Position numbers and translations under genes: made by a program. Under the pieces are notes generated by a model, which saw only the letters and a list, made by a program, of their open reading frames with translations, was not told where the DNA came from and made no database searches. From Candidatus Galloscillospira excrementavium (lineage in GTDB: Bacteria > Bacillota > Clostridia > Oscillospirales > Oscillospiraceae), in NCBI GenBank assembly GCA_018711785.1, contig DVHW01000052.1:1-16051 (forward strand): a DNA stretch of 16,051 nucleotides, read 5' to 3'. Of the stretch, positions 8,405-15,758 are shown one piece after another (within the stretch, counting starts at the first letter, position 1; each line of letters opens with the position of its first letter).

Positions 8405-8440
8405 GGCGGGCCACGGGCACAGCATGGCCCGTGGCCCGCC
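8405..8440 (+). terminator. Strong GC hairpin between GH3-B1 and GH3-B2
   Basis: GGCGGGCCACGGGC (8405-8418) and GCCCGTGGCCCGCC (8427-8440) are perfect 14-base complements with an 8-base loop, beginning 6 bases after the B1 stop. It is followed by GCTTTATCC, a very short T-run, so it could terminate only partially. It may also shield the B1 message from 3' decay or reduce expression of B2 and later genes. Confidence 0.55.
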
Positions 8441-8457
8441 GCTTTATCCGATTTGAC

Positions 8458-8464
8458 AAGGAGG
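8458..8464 (+). promoter_or_regulatory. Ribosome site that sets the GH3-B2 start
   Basis: AAGGAGG lies 5 bases before the ATG at 8470. A longer reading from the ATG at 8431 would begin inside the right arm of the hairpin and lacks a ribosome site, so 8470 is preferred. It also gives an N-terminus (MKQGKKKRNYW) like that of B1. Confidence 0.8.
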
Positions 8465-8469
8465 GCATT

Positions 8470-11460
8470 ATGAAACAGGGGAAAAAGAAGAGAAACTATT
8501 GGAAAATTCCCACGGCGGTCCTCGCGGTCCTTACCGCCATCTGCCTTGTGGCTATCCCCGTGACAAGCTATTTTGCCACGATGATCAACGCGGCGCTGGA
8601 GGCGGAGACCCAAAAGGTCATCCCGGATCCGGACGCGCAGATCTTTTACTGGACGGAGTACGAAACGGAGGAAGACCTGGTAGCCAACGACTGGGCCGTT
8701 TGCCGCCAGGTGACGGCGGAGGGGGCTGCGTTGCTGGTGAACCGGGATAACACCCTGCCTCTGCCGAAGGATACCAAGTTCTCCTGTTTCTCCCAGTCCT
8801 CGGTGGACCCGGTGATGGTGGGGACCGGCTCGGCCTTCATGTCCACCAGCGAGGGGGACACCCTGTCCTCCGCCCTCCAGAACAGCTTCCAGCCCGGCTG
8901 CGTGAACACCGAGCTGTGGAAGTTCTATATCACCAGCGGCTATGAGCGGGTGAACGCCGCCCTCTCCGGCGGCGACCCCTCCCAGTACCGGATCAACGAG
9001 GTGCCCTGGAGCGAGTACCCTGAGGCGCTGAAGGCCACCTTCTCCGACTATGGCGACGTGGCCCTGGTGATGCTCTCCCGCTCCTCCGGCGAGGGTGCCG
9101 ACCTGCCCAGCGGCCTGAGCGAGCTGGAGCCCTACATGACCGACGGCGACTACCTCCAGCTGTGCAAGGAGGAAGTGGAGCTGCTGGAGAACCTCCAGGC
9201 CCTGAAGGAGCAGGGGGTCTTTAAGAAGATCGTGGTGCTCCTCAACTCCTCCAGCACCCTCCAGCTGGACTTTGTGGACGACTACGGCATCGACGCGGTG
9301 CTGTGGGTGGGCAACCTGGGCCTCAACGGCCTGCCCGCCGTGACCGATATTCTGGCCGGCAAGGTCAACCCCTCCGGCCGGATCGTGGACACCTTCCTGC
9401 GGGACAACCACTCCTCCCCGGCCATGGCCAACTATGACGCCTTCCCCTATACCAACGCCGAGGAGCTGGGCCTGGCCTACGCTCAGAACAACAACGCCCC
9501 GGGCATCGACAAGTGCAACATGAACTATGTGGTGTACCAGGAGGGCATCTACGTGGGCTACCGGTACTACGAGACCCGGTATGAGGACTATGTGCTGGGC
9601 CGGGGCAACGCCGGGGACTACGACTACAGCGCCGACGTGGCCTTCCCCTTCGGCACCGGCCTGAGCTACACCACCTTCGAGTACTCCAACTTCACCGTGG
9701 CCGACCAGGGAGAGAGCTTCCTGGTGGGGGTGGACGTGACCAACACCGGGGACATGGACGGCAAGCACACGGTGCAGATCTACTTCCAGTCCCCCTATAC
9801 CCAGTATGACATGGACAACGGCGTGGAAAAGGCGGCGGTGGAGCTGTGCGGCTTTGACAAGAAGGAGATCGCCGCCGGAGCCACCGAACACTTCGACATC
9901 ACGGTGCTCAAAGAGGACCTGACGAGCTATGACGCCAACAACGCCAAAACCTACATCCTGGAGGATGGCGACTACTATTTTACCGTGGGTACGGATGCCC
10001 ACAACGCCATCAACAACATCCTGATGGCCAAGGGAGCCGACGAGAGCCGTATGACTGGCACCGGCGACGCGAGCCTGACCTACAAGTGGAACAACCCCAC
10101 CTTTGACGCGGAGACCTACTCCGTTTCCTCCGCCACCGGCAAGCCCATCACCAACCTCTTCGACAACGCCGACCTGAACAAGTACGAGGGCGCGGAGGAC
10201 CAGCAGATCACCTACCTCACCCGGAACGACTGGGTCGGGACCTTCCCCACGGAGCCGGTGATTCTGCGGGTGACCCAGGCCATGTGGGATGACGGCCTTA
10301 CTCACGAGGAAGAGGGTCGGGCCGCCCTGGTGGAGAAGTACAAGGAGCTCTACTGGTCCGACGTCACCGAGGCGCCGGAATTCGGCGTCAGCGGGAGCCT
10401 GAGCGCCATCGACTTTGTGGACGTCCCGGCGGACGACCCGTCCTGGCTGGACCTGGTGGCCCAGATCCCCTATGAGACCATGCTGAACGTCGTCTACAAC
10501 GGGGCCTACCAGACGGCCGCCCTGCCGGAGATCTCCCTGCCCGGCAGCCGGGAGTCCGACGGGCCCACCGGCTTCACCAAGAGCCTGCTGGGGGGCAGCA
10601 GCGGCATGGCCTTCCCGTCGGAGGACGTGATGGCCTCCTCCCACAACCGCGCGCTGGTCATGGAGGTGGGCAAGTGCATCGGCGAGGATATGCTCCACGC
10701 CCAGCAGGACACCACCGCCACCCTTATGGCGGGCATCTACGCCCCCGGCGCCAATCTCCACCGCACCCCCTACCTGGGCCGGCACAATGAGTACTACTCC
10801 GAGGACGGCTGGCTCTCCGGCGAGATCTGCGCCGCCGAGGTCCAGGGCATCCGGGACCGGGGGATGCTGGCCTATGTGAAGCACTTCGCCCTCAACGACC
10901 AGGAGGAGGGGCGCTACGGCATCTCCACCTGGAGCAACGAGCAGGCCATCCGGGAGCTCTATCTGGAGAGCTTCGAGGGGGCCATCCGGGGCGGGGCCAT
11001 CAACGTGATGAGCTCCTTCAACCGCATCGGCGTGGTCTGGGCCGGGGCCCACCACGGCCTTATGACCGGCGTCCTCCGGGATGAGTGGGGCATGGAGGGG
11101 GCCGCCATCACCGACATGTCCATGAACGCCAGCTGGATGGACTACCGGCTGGGTGTCCTGGCCGGACAGGACTTCTGGTGCGGCCAGAAGGGGACCATGG
11201 GCACCCTGGACGGCACCGAGGATGACCCCGCCATCGCCACAGCGGTACGCAACGCGGTGAAGAACGTGGTCTACGGCGTCACCCGCACCAATGTGATGAA
11301 CGTGGGCGACGCCACGGTGGTGGCCATTACCCCCTGGTGGCAGGTGGCCCTCTGGAGCGCCGCCGGGGCCCTGGCCCTCCTCACCGCCCTGTGCGCGGTC
11401 CTGACGGTCCGCGAGGCGAAGAGGCAAAAGACCGCCGCGAAAGAGGCGGCGGAGACCTGA
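8470..11460 (+). CDS. Domain-permuted, doubly membrane-anchored GH3 glycosidase (B2)
   Basis: 996 residues from the chosen start. Basic N-terminus and membrane segment (about 12-37); alpha/beta sandwich (about 70-380) with acid/base E208 in RSSGEGAD; Fn3-like domain (about 405-520); linker with ITYLTRNDW (580-588); TIM barrel (about 655-945) with DGP intact (D697), KHF (804-806) with N809, and nucleophile D882 in ITDMS; PWW (955-957); membrane segment (about 958-980); charged tail. The usual GRNFEYYSED block reads GRHNEYYSED (770-779), so two normally conserved positions beside the active site differ. It is the nearest paralogue of B1, including the shared patch at residues 354-593, and the two probably arose by tandem duplication. 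The first 300 bases use less G/C-biased codons than the rest. Probable cell-surface exo-beta-glycosidase whose specificity may differ from B1 because of the D/N and NF/HN differences (inference). Confidence 0.93.
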   Translation: MKQGKKKRNYWKIPTAVLAVLTAICLVAIPVTSYFATMINAALEAETQKVIPDPDAQIFYWTEYETEEDLVANDWAVCRQVTAEGAALLVNRDNTLPLPKDTKFSCFSQSSVDPVMVGTGSAFMSTSEGDTLSSALQNSFQPGCVNTELWKFYITSGYERVNAALSGGDPSQYRINEVPWSEYPEALKATFSDYGDVALVMLSRSSGEGADLPSGLSELEPYMTDGDYLQLCKEEVELLENLQALKEQGVFKKIVVLLNSSSTLQLDFVDDYGIDAVLWVGNLGLNGLPAVTDILAGKVNPSGRIVDTFLRDNHSSPAMANYDAFPYTNAEELGLAYAQNNNAPGIDKCNMNYVVYQEGIYVGYRYYETRYEDYVLGRGNAGDYDYSADVAFPFGTGLSYTTFEYSNFTVADQGESFLVGVDVTNTGDMDGKHTVQIYFQSPYTQYDMDNGVEKAAVELCGFDKKEIAAGATEHFDITVLKEDLTSYDANNAKTYILEDGDYYFTVGTDAHNAINNILMAKGADESRMTGTGDASLTYKWNNPTFDAETYSVSSATGKPITNLFDNADLNKYEGAEDQQITYLTRNDWVGTFPTEPVILRVTQAMWDDGLTHEEEGRAALVEKYKELYWSDVTEAPEFGVSGSLSAIDFVDVPADDPSWLDLVAQIPYETMLNVVYNGAYQTAALPEISLPGSRESDGPTGFTKSLLGGSSGMAFPSEDVMASSHNRALVMEVGKCIGEDMLHAQQDTTATLMAGIYAPGANLHRTPYLGRHNEYYSEDGWLSGEICAAEVQGIRDRGMLAYVKHFALNDQEEGRYGISTWSNEQAIRELYLESFEGAIRGGAINVMSSFNRIGVVWAGAHHGLMTGVLRDEWGMEGAAITDMSMNASWMDYRLGVLAGQDFWCGQKGTMGTLDGTEDDPAIATAVRNAVKNVVYGVTRTNVMNVGDATVVAITPWWQVALWSAAGALALLTALCAVLTVREAKRQKTAAKEAAET
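9529..10248 (+). repeat. Near-identical patch shared with GH3-B1 (copy 2)
   Basis: Partner of 6483-7202. Encodes residues 354-593 of B2 and carries the same long runs of identical DNA, for example through the GDASLTYKWNNPTFDAETY and NDWVGTFP segments, with mostly synonymous differences. Confidence 0.8.
11432..11452 (+). other. Hairpin in the last codons of GH3-B2
   Basis: CCGCCGC (11432-11438) pairs with GCGGCGG (11446-11452) around a 7-base loop, just before the B2 stop. It continues the pattern of stem-loops at cistron ends in this operon, but could be chance in GC-rich code for an Ala/Lys-rich tail. Confidence 0.3.
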
Positions 11461-11484
11461 GCGGAATCAGACAAGAAGGGACCT

Positions 11485-14418
11485 ATGAAGCGAAAGTATC
11501 AGAAATGGCTGGGCATCACCGCCTCCCTGGCGGTGGTGCTGGCCCTGGCGGTGAGCCTCACCAGCACAGCCTTCTATTACAGCGGCTATGTCAACAGCTT
11601 CCTGGGCCTTACGGGAGGACAGACCATCGAGGTGAGCGGGGACACCAACTACTATCCCTCCGCCTATGGTGAGCTGAACGCGGAGAACTCGGAGCTGCTC
11701 CTGGCGGACACCCAGGATCACAACATCCGCGTCATGCATGAGGGCACGGTGCTGCTGCGCAATGAGAACGGCGCCCTCCCCCTGGCCGCCGACGAGCGGA
11801 GCGTCACCTTCTTCGGCAACTCGGTGAAGGACCCGGTCTACAAGTCCAACGCCGGCAACGCCAGCTTCAACGCCGACCGGGGCGGGGAGCTCTACGCCGC
11901 CTTTGAGGCCGCCGGGTTCGAGATCAACCCCGTCCTGCGGGAGGCCTATGCCAACAGCGGCGTCACCCGTGTCTCGGCGGCCAGCCGGGGCACCTCCGAC
12001 ATCGGCGAGGTGCCGGTGAGCTTCTACACCGACGACCTCAAGGCGTCCTACGACAGCCAGTACAACGACGTGGCCATCGTCCTCCTCACCCGCTACGGCG
12101 GCGAGGGCGTGGATCTGGACCCCATGGACGCCGATGGCGTACCCATGCTCTCCCTCCACCAGGAGGAGGCGGATCTGCTGCGCATGATCCACGACAGCGG
12201 CAAGTTCGCCAAGACCGTGGTGCTCATCAACAGCCCCTTCGCCATGGACGTGGAGTGGATCGAGGACGAGCAGTACGGCGTGGATGCCTGCCTGGTCTTT
12301 GGCGCGGTGGGTGACTACGGCTTTATCGGCCTGGCGGACATCCTGACCGGCGCGTCCGACGTGTCGGGCCACCTGGCCGACACCTGGGCCAGCAACTCCC
12401 TGTCCGCTCCCGCCATGCAGAACTTCGGCGACTACCAGTTCACCAACCTGGAGAAGATGTACGGCGACCGCTACCTGGTCTACGCCGAGGGCATCTATGT
12501 GGGCTATAAGTACTACGAGACCCGCTACCAGGACCAGGTGCTTGGCATCAACAACGCCGCCGGCACCGCCGGGGCCTTTGCCAGCGAGGGCGGCTGGGAC
12601 TACGCCGCCGAGATGGCCTACCCCTTCGGCTACGGCCTGTCCTACGCCAGCTTCACCCAGGAGGTGGAGAGCATCGTCTGGGACCAGCAGGCCCACACTG
12701 TCACCGCCCAGGTGAAGGTCACCAATGACGGCGGCTTCGACGGTGTCTCCAAGTCCCTGGTGCAGCTCTACGCCCAGGCCCCCTGGGAGCCGGGCCAGGT
12801 GGAGAAGCCGGCCGTGCAGCTCATCGGCTTCCAAAAGACCGGGGAGCTGGCCGCCGGGGAGAGCGAAACGGTGACCATCACCGTGCCCGACTACTACTTC
12901 GCCTCCTACAACGAGAACGCCGCCAACGGCGCCGACAGCACCAAAACCGGGTGCTATATCCTGGACGCGGGGGAGTACTACTTCGCCATCGGGGACAGCT
13001 GCCACGACGCCCTGAACAACATCCTGGCCGCCAAGGGAGCCACCGGGATGTTTGACGAGAAGGGCAACAGCGCCGCCGGCGACGCCGCCAAGGCGGTCAT
13101 GGCGGAGCTGGGGGCCTACGACAACACCACCTGGGCCGTAAGCCCCAGCACCGGGGCCGTGGTGTCCAACCAGCTGCAGGACGCCGATCTCAACGAGCAC
13201 CTGCCGGGCGCGGTCACTTACCTCACCCGGGCGGACTGGAACACCTTCCCCTCCGCCGTCACCGGCCTCACCGCCACCGACGCCATGGCCGAGGCCATGG
13301 TGGGGGCCACCTACTCCAAGCCCTCCGACGCCCCTGACACCGGGGACCTGCCCTTTGGAGAGGACGCGGGGCTCAAGCTGGTGGATATGAAGGACGTGGC
13401 CTACGGCGACGAGAAGTGGCAGACCTTTATCAACCAGCTCTCCATCAACGACCTGGCCACCATCTGCGGCGACAACCGGGGCAACATCGCCATCCCCGAG
13501 GTGGGCAAGCCGGCCAACGCCTCCACCAACGGCCCCTGCGGGATTCAGGGCAGCTATGTGAAGGGCAGCGGGAAGGCCTGCACCCTCTATGTGGATGAGC
13601 CCATCCAGGCCGCCACCTTCAACCTGGAGCTGGCCGCCGAGCGGGGGGCCCTCATGGCGGAAGAGGCCATGTACGCCGACGTGACCATGGTCTTCGGCCC
13701 CGGGGCCAACATCCACCGCACCGCCTACCTGGGCCGCAACAGCGAGTACTTTTCTGAGGACGGCATGCTCAGCTATTTCATGAGCCGGGACACCGCCCGG
13801 GCCATGACCGACAAGGGCATCATCACCGGCTTTAAGCACTTCTGCCTCAACGACCAGGAGGTCAACCGCCACGGCGTGGCCACCTTCGCCACCGAGCAGG
13901 CCTGCCGGGAGATCTACTTCCGGGCCTTTGAGGGGGCCATGTCGGACGACAACGCCCTAGGGGTCATGACCAGCTACAACCGCATCGGCATGACCGCCTC
14001 TCCCGCCCACCGGGGCGCCCAGATCGAGATCCTGCGGGGCGAGTGGGGCTTCAAGGGCATCAACATCACCGACTCGTCCAAGGACGCGGCCGACTACGTC
14101 CTCACCGCCGAGTGCATCACCGGCGGCACCGACCTCTTCCTCTCCGACACCGGCCGCACCAGCGAGCTCACCAGCCTGGCCGTCCAGGAGCGGGACGGCA
14201 ACATCCTCAACTGGATGAAGACCGCAAACGAGCACTTCTACTATGCCCACAGCCGCAGCGTCCTGATCAACGGCCTGTCGGCGGAAACGGTGATCGACGA
14301 GACCGTGTACTGGTGGCAGCCCGCCCTCACCGGGGTCTGCATCGGCCTGGGTGTGCTCACCGCCGCCTCCCTGGTGGTGTTTTTGTGGAAGGCTTATGGA
14401 AAAAAGGAGGGCATGTGA
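11485..14418 (+). CDS. Domain-permuted, doubly membrane-anchored GH3 glycosidase (A2)
   Basis: 977 residues, paralogue of A1. Basic N-terminus and membrane segment (about 9-32); alpha/beta sandwich (about 75-360) with acid/base E207 in RYGGEGVD; Fn3-like domain (about 390-510); linker with VTYLTRADW (577-585); TIM barrel (about 640-930); YWW (942-944); membrane segment (about 946-968); Lys tail. Barrel motifs are NIHRTAYLGRNSEYFSED (742-759), KHF (784-786) with N789, and nucleophile D863 in NITDSS. The DGP motif reads NGP (N682), whereas paralogue A1 keeps Asp. Blocks shared with A1 include VYAEGIYVGYKYYETRYQDQ and GINNAAG, and the linker blocks NTTxAVSPxTG and TRADWNTFP. It lies 24 bases after B2; AGAAGGG at 11474-11480 is a modest ribosome site. 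It is followed one base after its stop by the small membrane protein, as A1 is. Probable surface exo-glycosidase; substrate unknown. Confidence 0.93.
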   Translation: MKRKYQKWLGITASLAVVLALAVSLTSTAFYYSGYVNSFLGLTGGQTIEVSGDTNYYPSAYGELNAENSELLLADTQDHNIRVMHEGTVLLRNENGALPLAADERSVTFFGNSVKDPVYKSNAGNASFNADRGGELYAAFEAAGFEINPVLREAYANSGVTRVSAASRGTSDIGEVPVSFYTDDLKASYDSQYNDVAIVLLTRYGGEGVDLDPMDADGVPMLSLHQEEADLLRMIHDSGKFAKTVVLINSPFAMDVEWIEDEQYGVDACLVFGAVGDYGFIGLADILTGASDVSGHLADTWASNSLSAPAMQNFGDYQFTNLEKMYGDRYLVYAEGIYVGYKYYETRYQDQVLGINNAAGTAGAFASEGGWDYAAEMAYPFGYGLSYASFTQEVESIVWDQQAHTVTAQVKVTNDGGFDGVSKSLVQLYAQAPWEPGQVEKPAVQLIGFQKTGELAAGESETVTITVPDYYFASYNENAANGADSTKTGCYILDAGEYYFAIGDSCHDALNNILAAKGATGMFDEKGNSAAGDAAKAVMAELGAYDNTTWAVSPSTGAVVSNQLQDADLNEHLPGAVTYLTRADWNTFPSAVTGLTATDAMAEAMVGATYSKPSDAPDTGDLPFGEDAGLKLVDMKDVAYGDEKWQTFINQLSINDLATICGDNRGNIAIPEVGKPANASTNGPCGIQGSYVKGSGKACTLYVDEPIQAATFNLELAAERGALMAEEAMYADVTMVFGPGANIHRTAYLGRNSEYFSEDGMLSYFMSRDTARAMTDKGIITGFKHFCLNDQEVNRHGVATFATEQACREIYFRAFEGAMSDDNALGVMTSYNRIGMTASPAHRGAQIEILRGEWGFKGINITDSSKDAADYVLTAECITGGTDLFLSDTGRTSELTSLAVQERDGNILNWMKTANEHFYYAHSRSVLINGLSAETVIDETVYWWQPALTGVCIGLGVLTAASLVVFLWKAYGKKEGM
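14404..14410 (+). promoter_or_regulatory. Ribosome site inside the end of GH3-A2
   Basis: AAGGAGG within the final codons of A2, 9 bases before the ATG at 14420, copies the A1/MP1 junction and fixes the MP2 start. An upstream in-frame ATG at 14351 would give a Cys/Pro-rich extension read out of frame from A2 and is not credible. Confidence 0.75.
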
Positions 14419-14419
14419 G

Positions 14420-14812
14420 ATGAAAAAGCCATTGGAAGGACGGAACATCGGTTTTTATCTGCTCCTGGCGGCGGCGCTGGCCGCCCTGGCGGGAGCCATC
14501 CTGTACCTGGTGCTGGATGGGGAGGACCGCACGTTTGCCCTGCCGGCCTTTATCCTGGCCCTGGCGGGAGCGGTGAGCACCGCCCTGGCGGTGTTCACCC
14601 GGCTGAAGTTTGCCCCCCTGCTGCCCACCGCCCTCTACGCCGCGTCCGCCGCCCTGGTGCTGCGGGTGGCCCTGCCCAGCCTATCCGACGTGTGGAACAA
14701 GGTCAACTTCATCGGCGGAAACGCCGCCCTGGGCATGACCTTTGCCGGCGTATTTCTGCTCTGCGCCCTGCTGGGCGTGGCGGTCTGCTTCCTGGGAACG
14801 GAAAAGAGGTAG
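14420..14812 (+). CDS. Small four-helix membrane protein MP2, GH3 partner
   Basis: 130 residues with a basic N-terminus (MKKPLEGR) and four predicted membrane segments at about 11-33, 39-59, 64-86 and 101-126, ending in a basic tail. Paralogue of MP1 at 3730-4134: both have a Leu/Ala-rich first helix ending near AYL or LYL, a basic residue before helix 3 (FTRLKFAP here, ALRLPFTP in MP1) and the block NFIGGNAALGMTF before helix 4. It starts one base after the A2 stop. No known family or catalytic residue is recognised. The second occurrence of the enzyme/membrane-protein pair strengthens the case for a functional unit. Orientation by the positive-inside rule would put both ends in the cytoplasm, matching the predicted cytoplasmic ends of the GH3 anchors (inference). 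Confidence 0.87.
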   Translation: MKKPLEGRNIGFYLLLAAALAALAGAILYLVLDGEDRTFALPAFILALAGAVSTALAVFTRLKFAPLLPTALYAASAALVLRVALPSLSDVWNKVNFIGGNAALGMTFAGVFLLCALLGVAVCFLGTEKR

Positions 14813-14816
14813 GGAA

Positions 14817-15668
14817 ATGATTGTAAAAGCGGTACAGCAGATCATGCTGGGGAAGGTCGCCCGCACGGAGAAGGAGGCCTTCACCACCCTGGAGACCATC
14901 AAATTCGCCGGGTACGACGGTATTGAGCTCAACGGCTTCATGATCCGCCCCACTGGCCTGTTCGTACGTGCCCTCACCGCCGCAGCCGGCATGCCGGCGG
15001 GCCGGGGCGGGAGGTACGACTGGGCCTCCCTTACCCGGGAGGCGGGGCTGCAGGTGGTGAGTCTTCACGAGGATCTGGGCACCATCAAGGCCGACCCGGA
15101 GGCCGTGGCCCGCCGGGCCCGGGACCTGGGCACCGACAAGGTGGTGATCACCGGGATGTACCGCTTCGACTACACCAGCCGCGCCGCCGTAAAAGGGCTG
15201 TGCGCGGATCTGAACGAGTACGGCGAGCAGCTGCGGCAGGCGGGGATCCGCCTGCTCTACCACAACCACAATGCCGAGCTGTGCCGCCTCACGGAGGGCG
15301 GGGAGCGGGCCTATGAGTACATCCTGCGGAGCACAGATCCAGCAACTGTGGGCTTTGAATTCGACAGCTACTGGTTCACGGAAGCAGGGGCCGACGCCGT
15401 AGAGTGGATGGAGAAGCTGGGCAATCGCATGCGCATGTGGCACATCAATGACCGGGGAAGCCGACAGCGAGGTCCCTCCATGACCCCGATTCTGAAATCG
15501 GACAGCATGGAGCTCGGGTGCGGCAATATGTCACTGGACCGGCTGACCCGACAGGCCAAGGCCAATGGCATCCAGGCCGTCGTACTGGAGAGTCATCGAA
15601 ACCATGTGAATCATAATGCCGTCGAGAGCCTCCAACGCTCGGTAGCCTATCTGAATTGTCATTTTTGA
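14817..15668 (+). CDS. Sugar phosphate isomerase/epimerase-like TIM barrel protein
   Basis: 283 residues, cytoplasmic (no signal). It has the sequence marks of the xylose isomerase-like TIM barrel superfamily (AP endonuclease 2 type): GYDGIELNG (32-40), VVSLHED (80-86), LLYHNHNAEL (146-155), VGFEFDSYW (178-186), MWHIND (207-212), ELGCG (232-236) and VVLESHRN (255-262). Conserved Asp, His and Glu at strand ends (for example D183, H209 and E258) are likely metal ligands by analogy. Length is usual for the family. It starts 4 bases after the MP2 stop, with an AGAGGTAGGG ribosome site overlapping that stop; a longer reading from 14742 overlaps MP2 and is rejected. Proteins of this family isomerise, epimerise or eliminate on sugars and keto-sugars, and sequence alone does not give the reaction. 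Position suggests it acts on the released or imported sugar (inference). Confidence 0.85.
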   Translation: MIVKAVQQIMLGKVARTEKEAFTTLETIKFAGYDGIELNGFMIRPTGLFVRALTAAAGMPAGRGGRYDWASLTREAGLQVVSLHEDLGTIKADPEAVARRARDLGTDKVVITGMYRFDYTSRAAVKGLCADLNEYGEQLRQAGIRLLYHNHNAELCRLTEGGERAYEYILRSTDPATVGFEFDSYWFTEAGADAVEWMEKLGNRMRMWHINDRGSRQRGPSMTPILKSDSMELGCGNMSLDRLTRQAKANGIQAVVLESHRNHVNHNAVESLQRSVAYLNCHF

Positions 15669-15758
15669 AAATCCTTCGGATAGGGGCAGAAGAAAGCATA
15701 AGAAAACAGAGTTCCGGTAGTAGTGATATAAACGCGGAAGAAAGAGAGGCGAGGGCAA

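Noticed and set aside
8431..8469. Possible longer N-terminus for GH3-B2
   Set aside because: The extra 13 residues are encoded by the hairpin arm and the AAGGAGG site itself, with no ribosome site upstream of them.
14742..14816. Possible longer N-terminus for the isomerase-like protein
   Set aside because: The extension overlaps MP2 out of frame and is Cys/Trp/Arg-rich. Homologous barrels begin at the first strand, as the 14817 start does.
15669..15758. Separate promoter for the GH2 gene
   Set aside because: TTGAAA at 15665-15670 and TATAAA at 15727-15732 exist, but not with usable spacing to each other or to good partners. Left uncalled.
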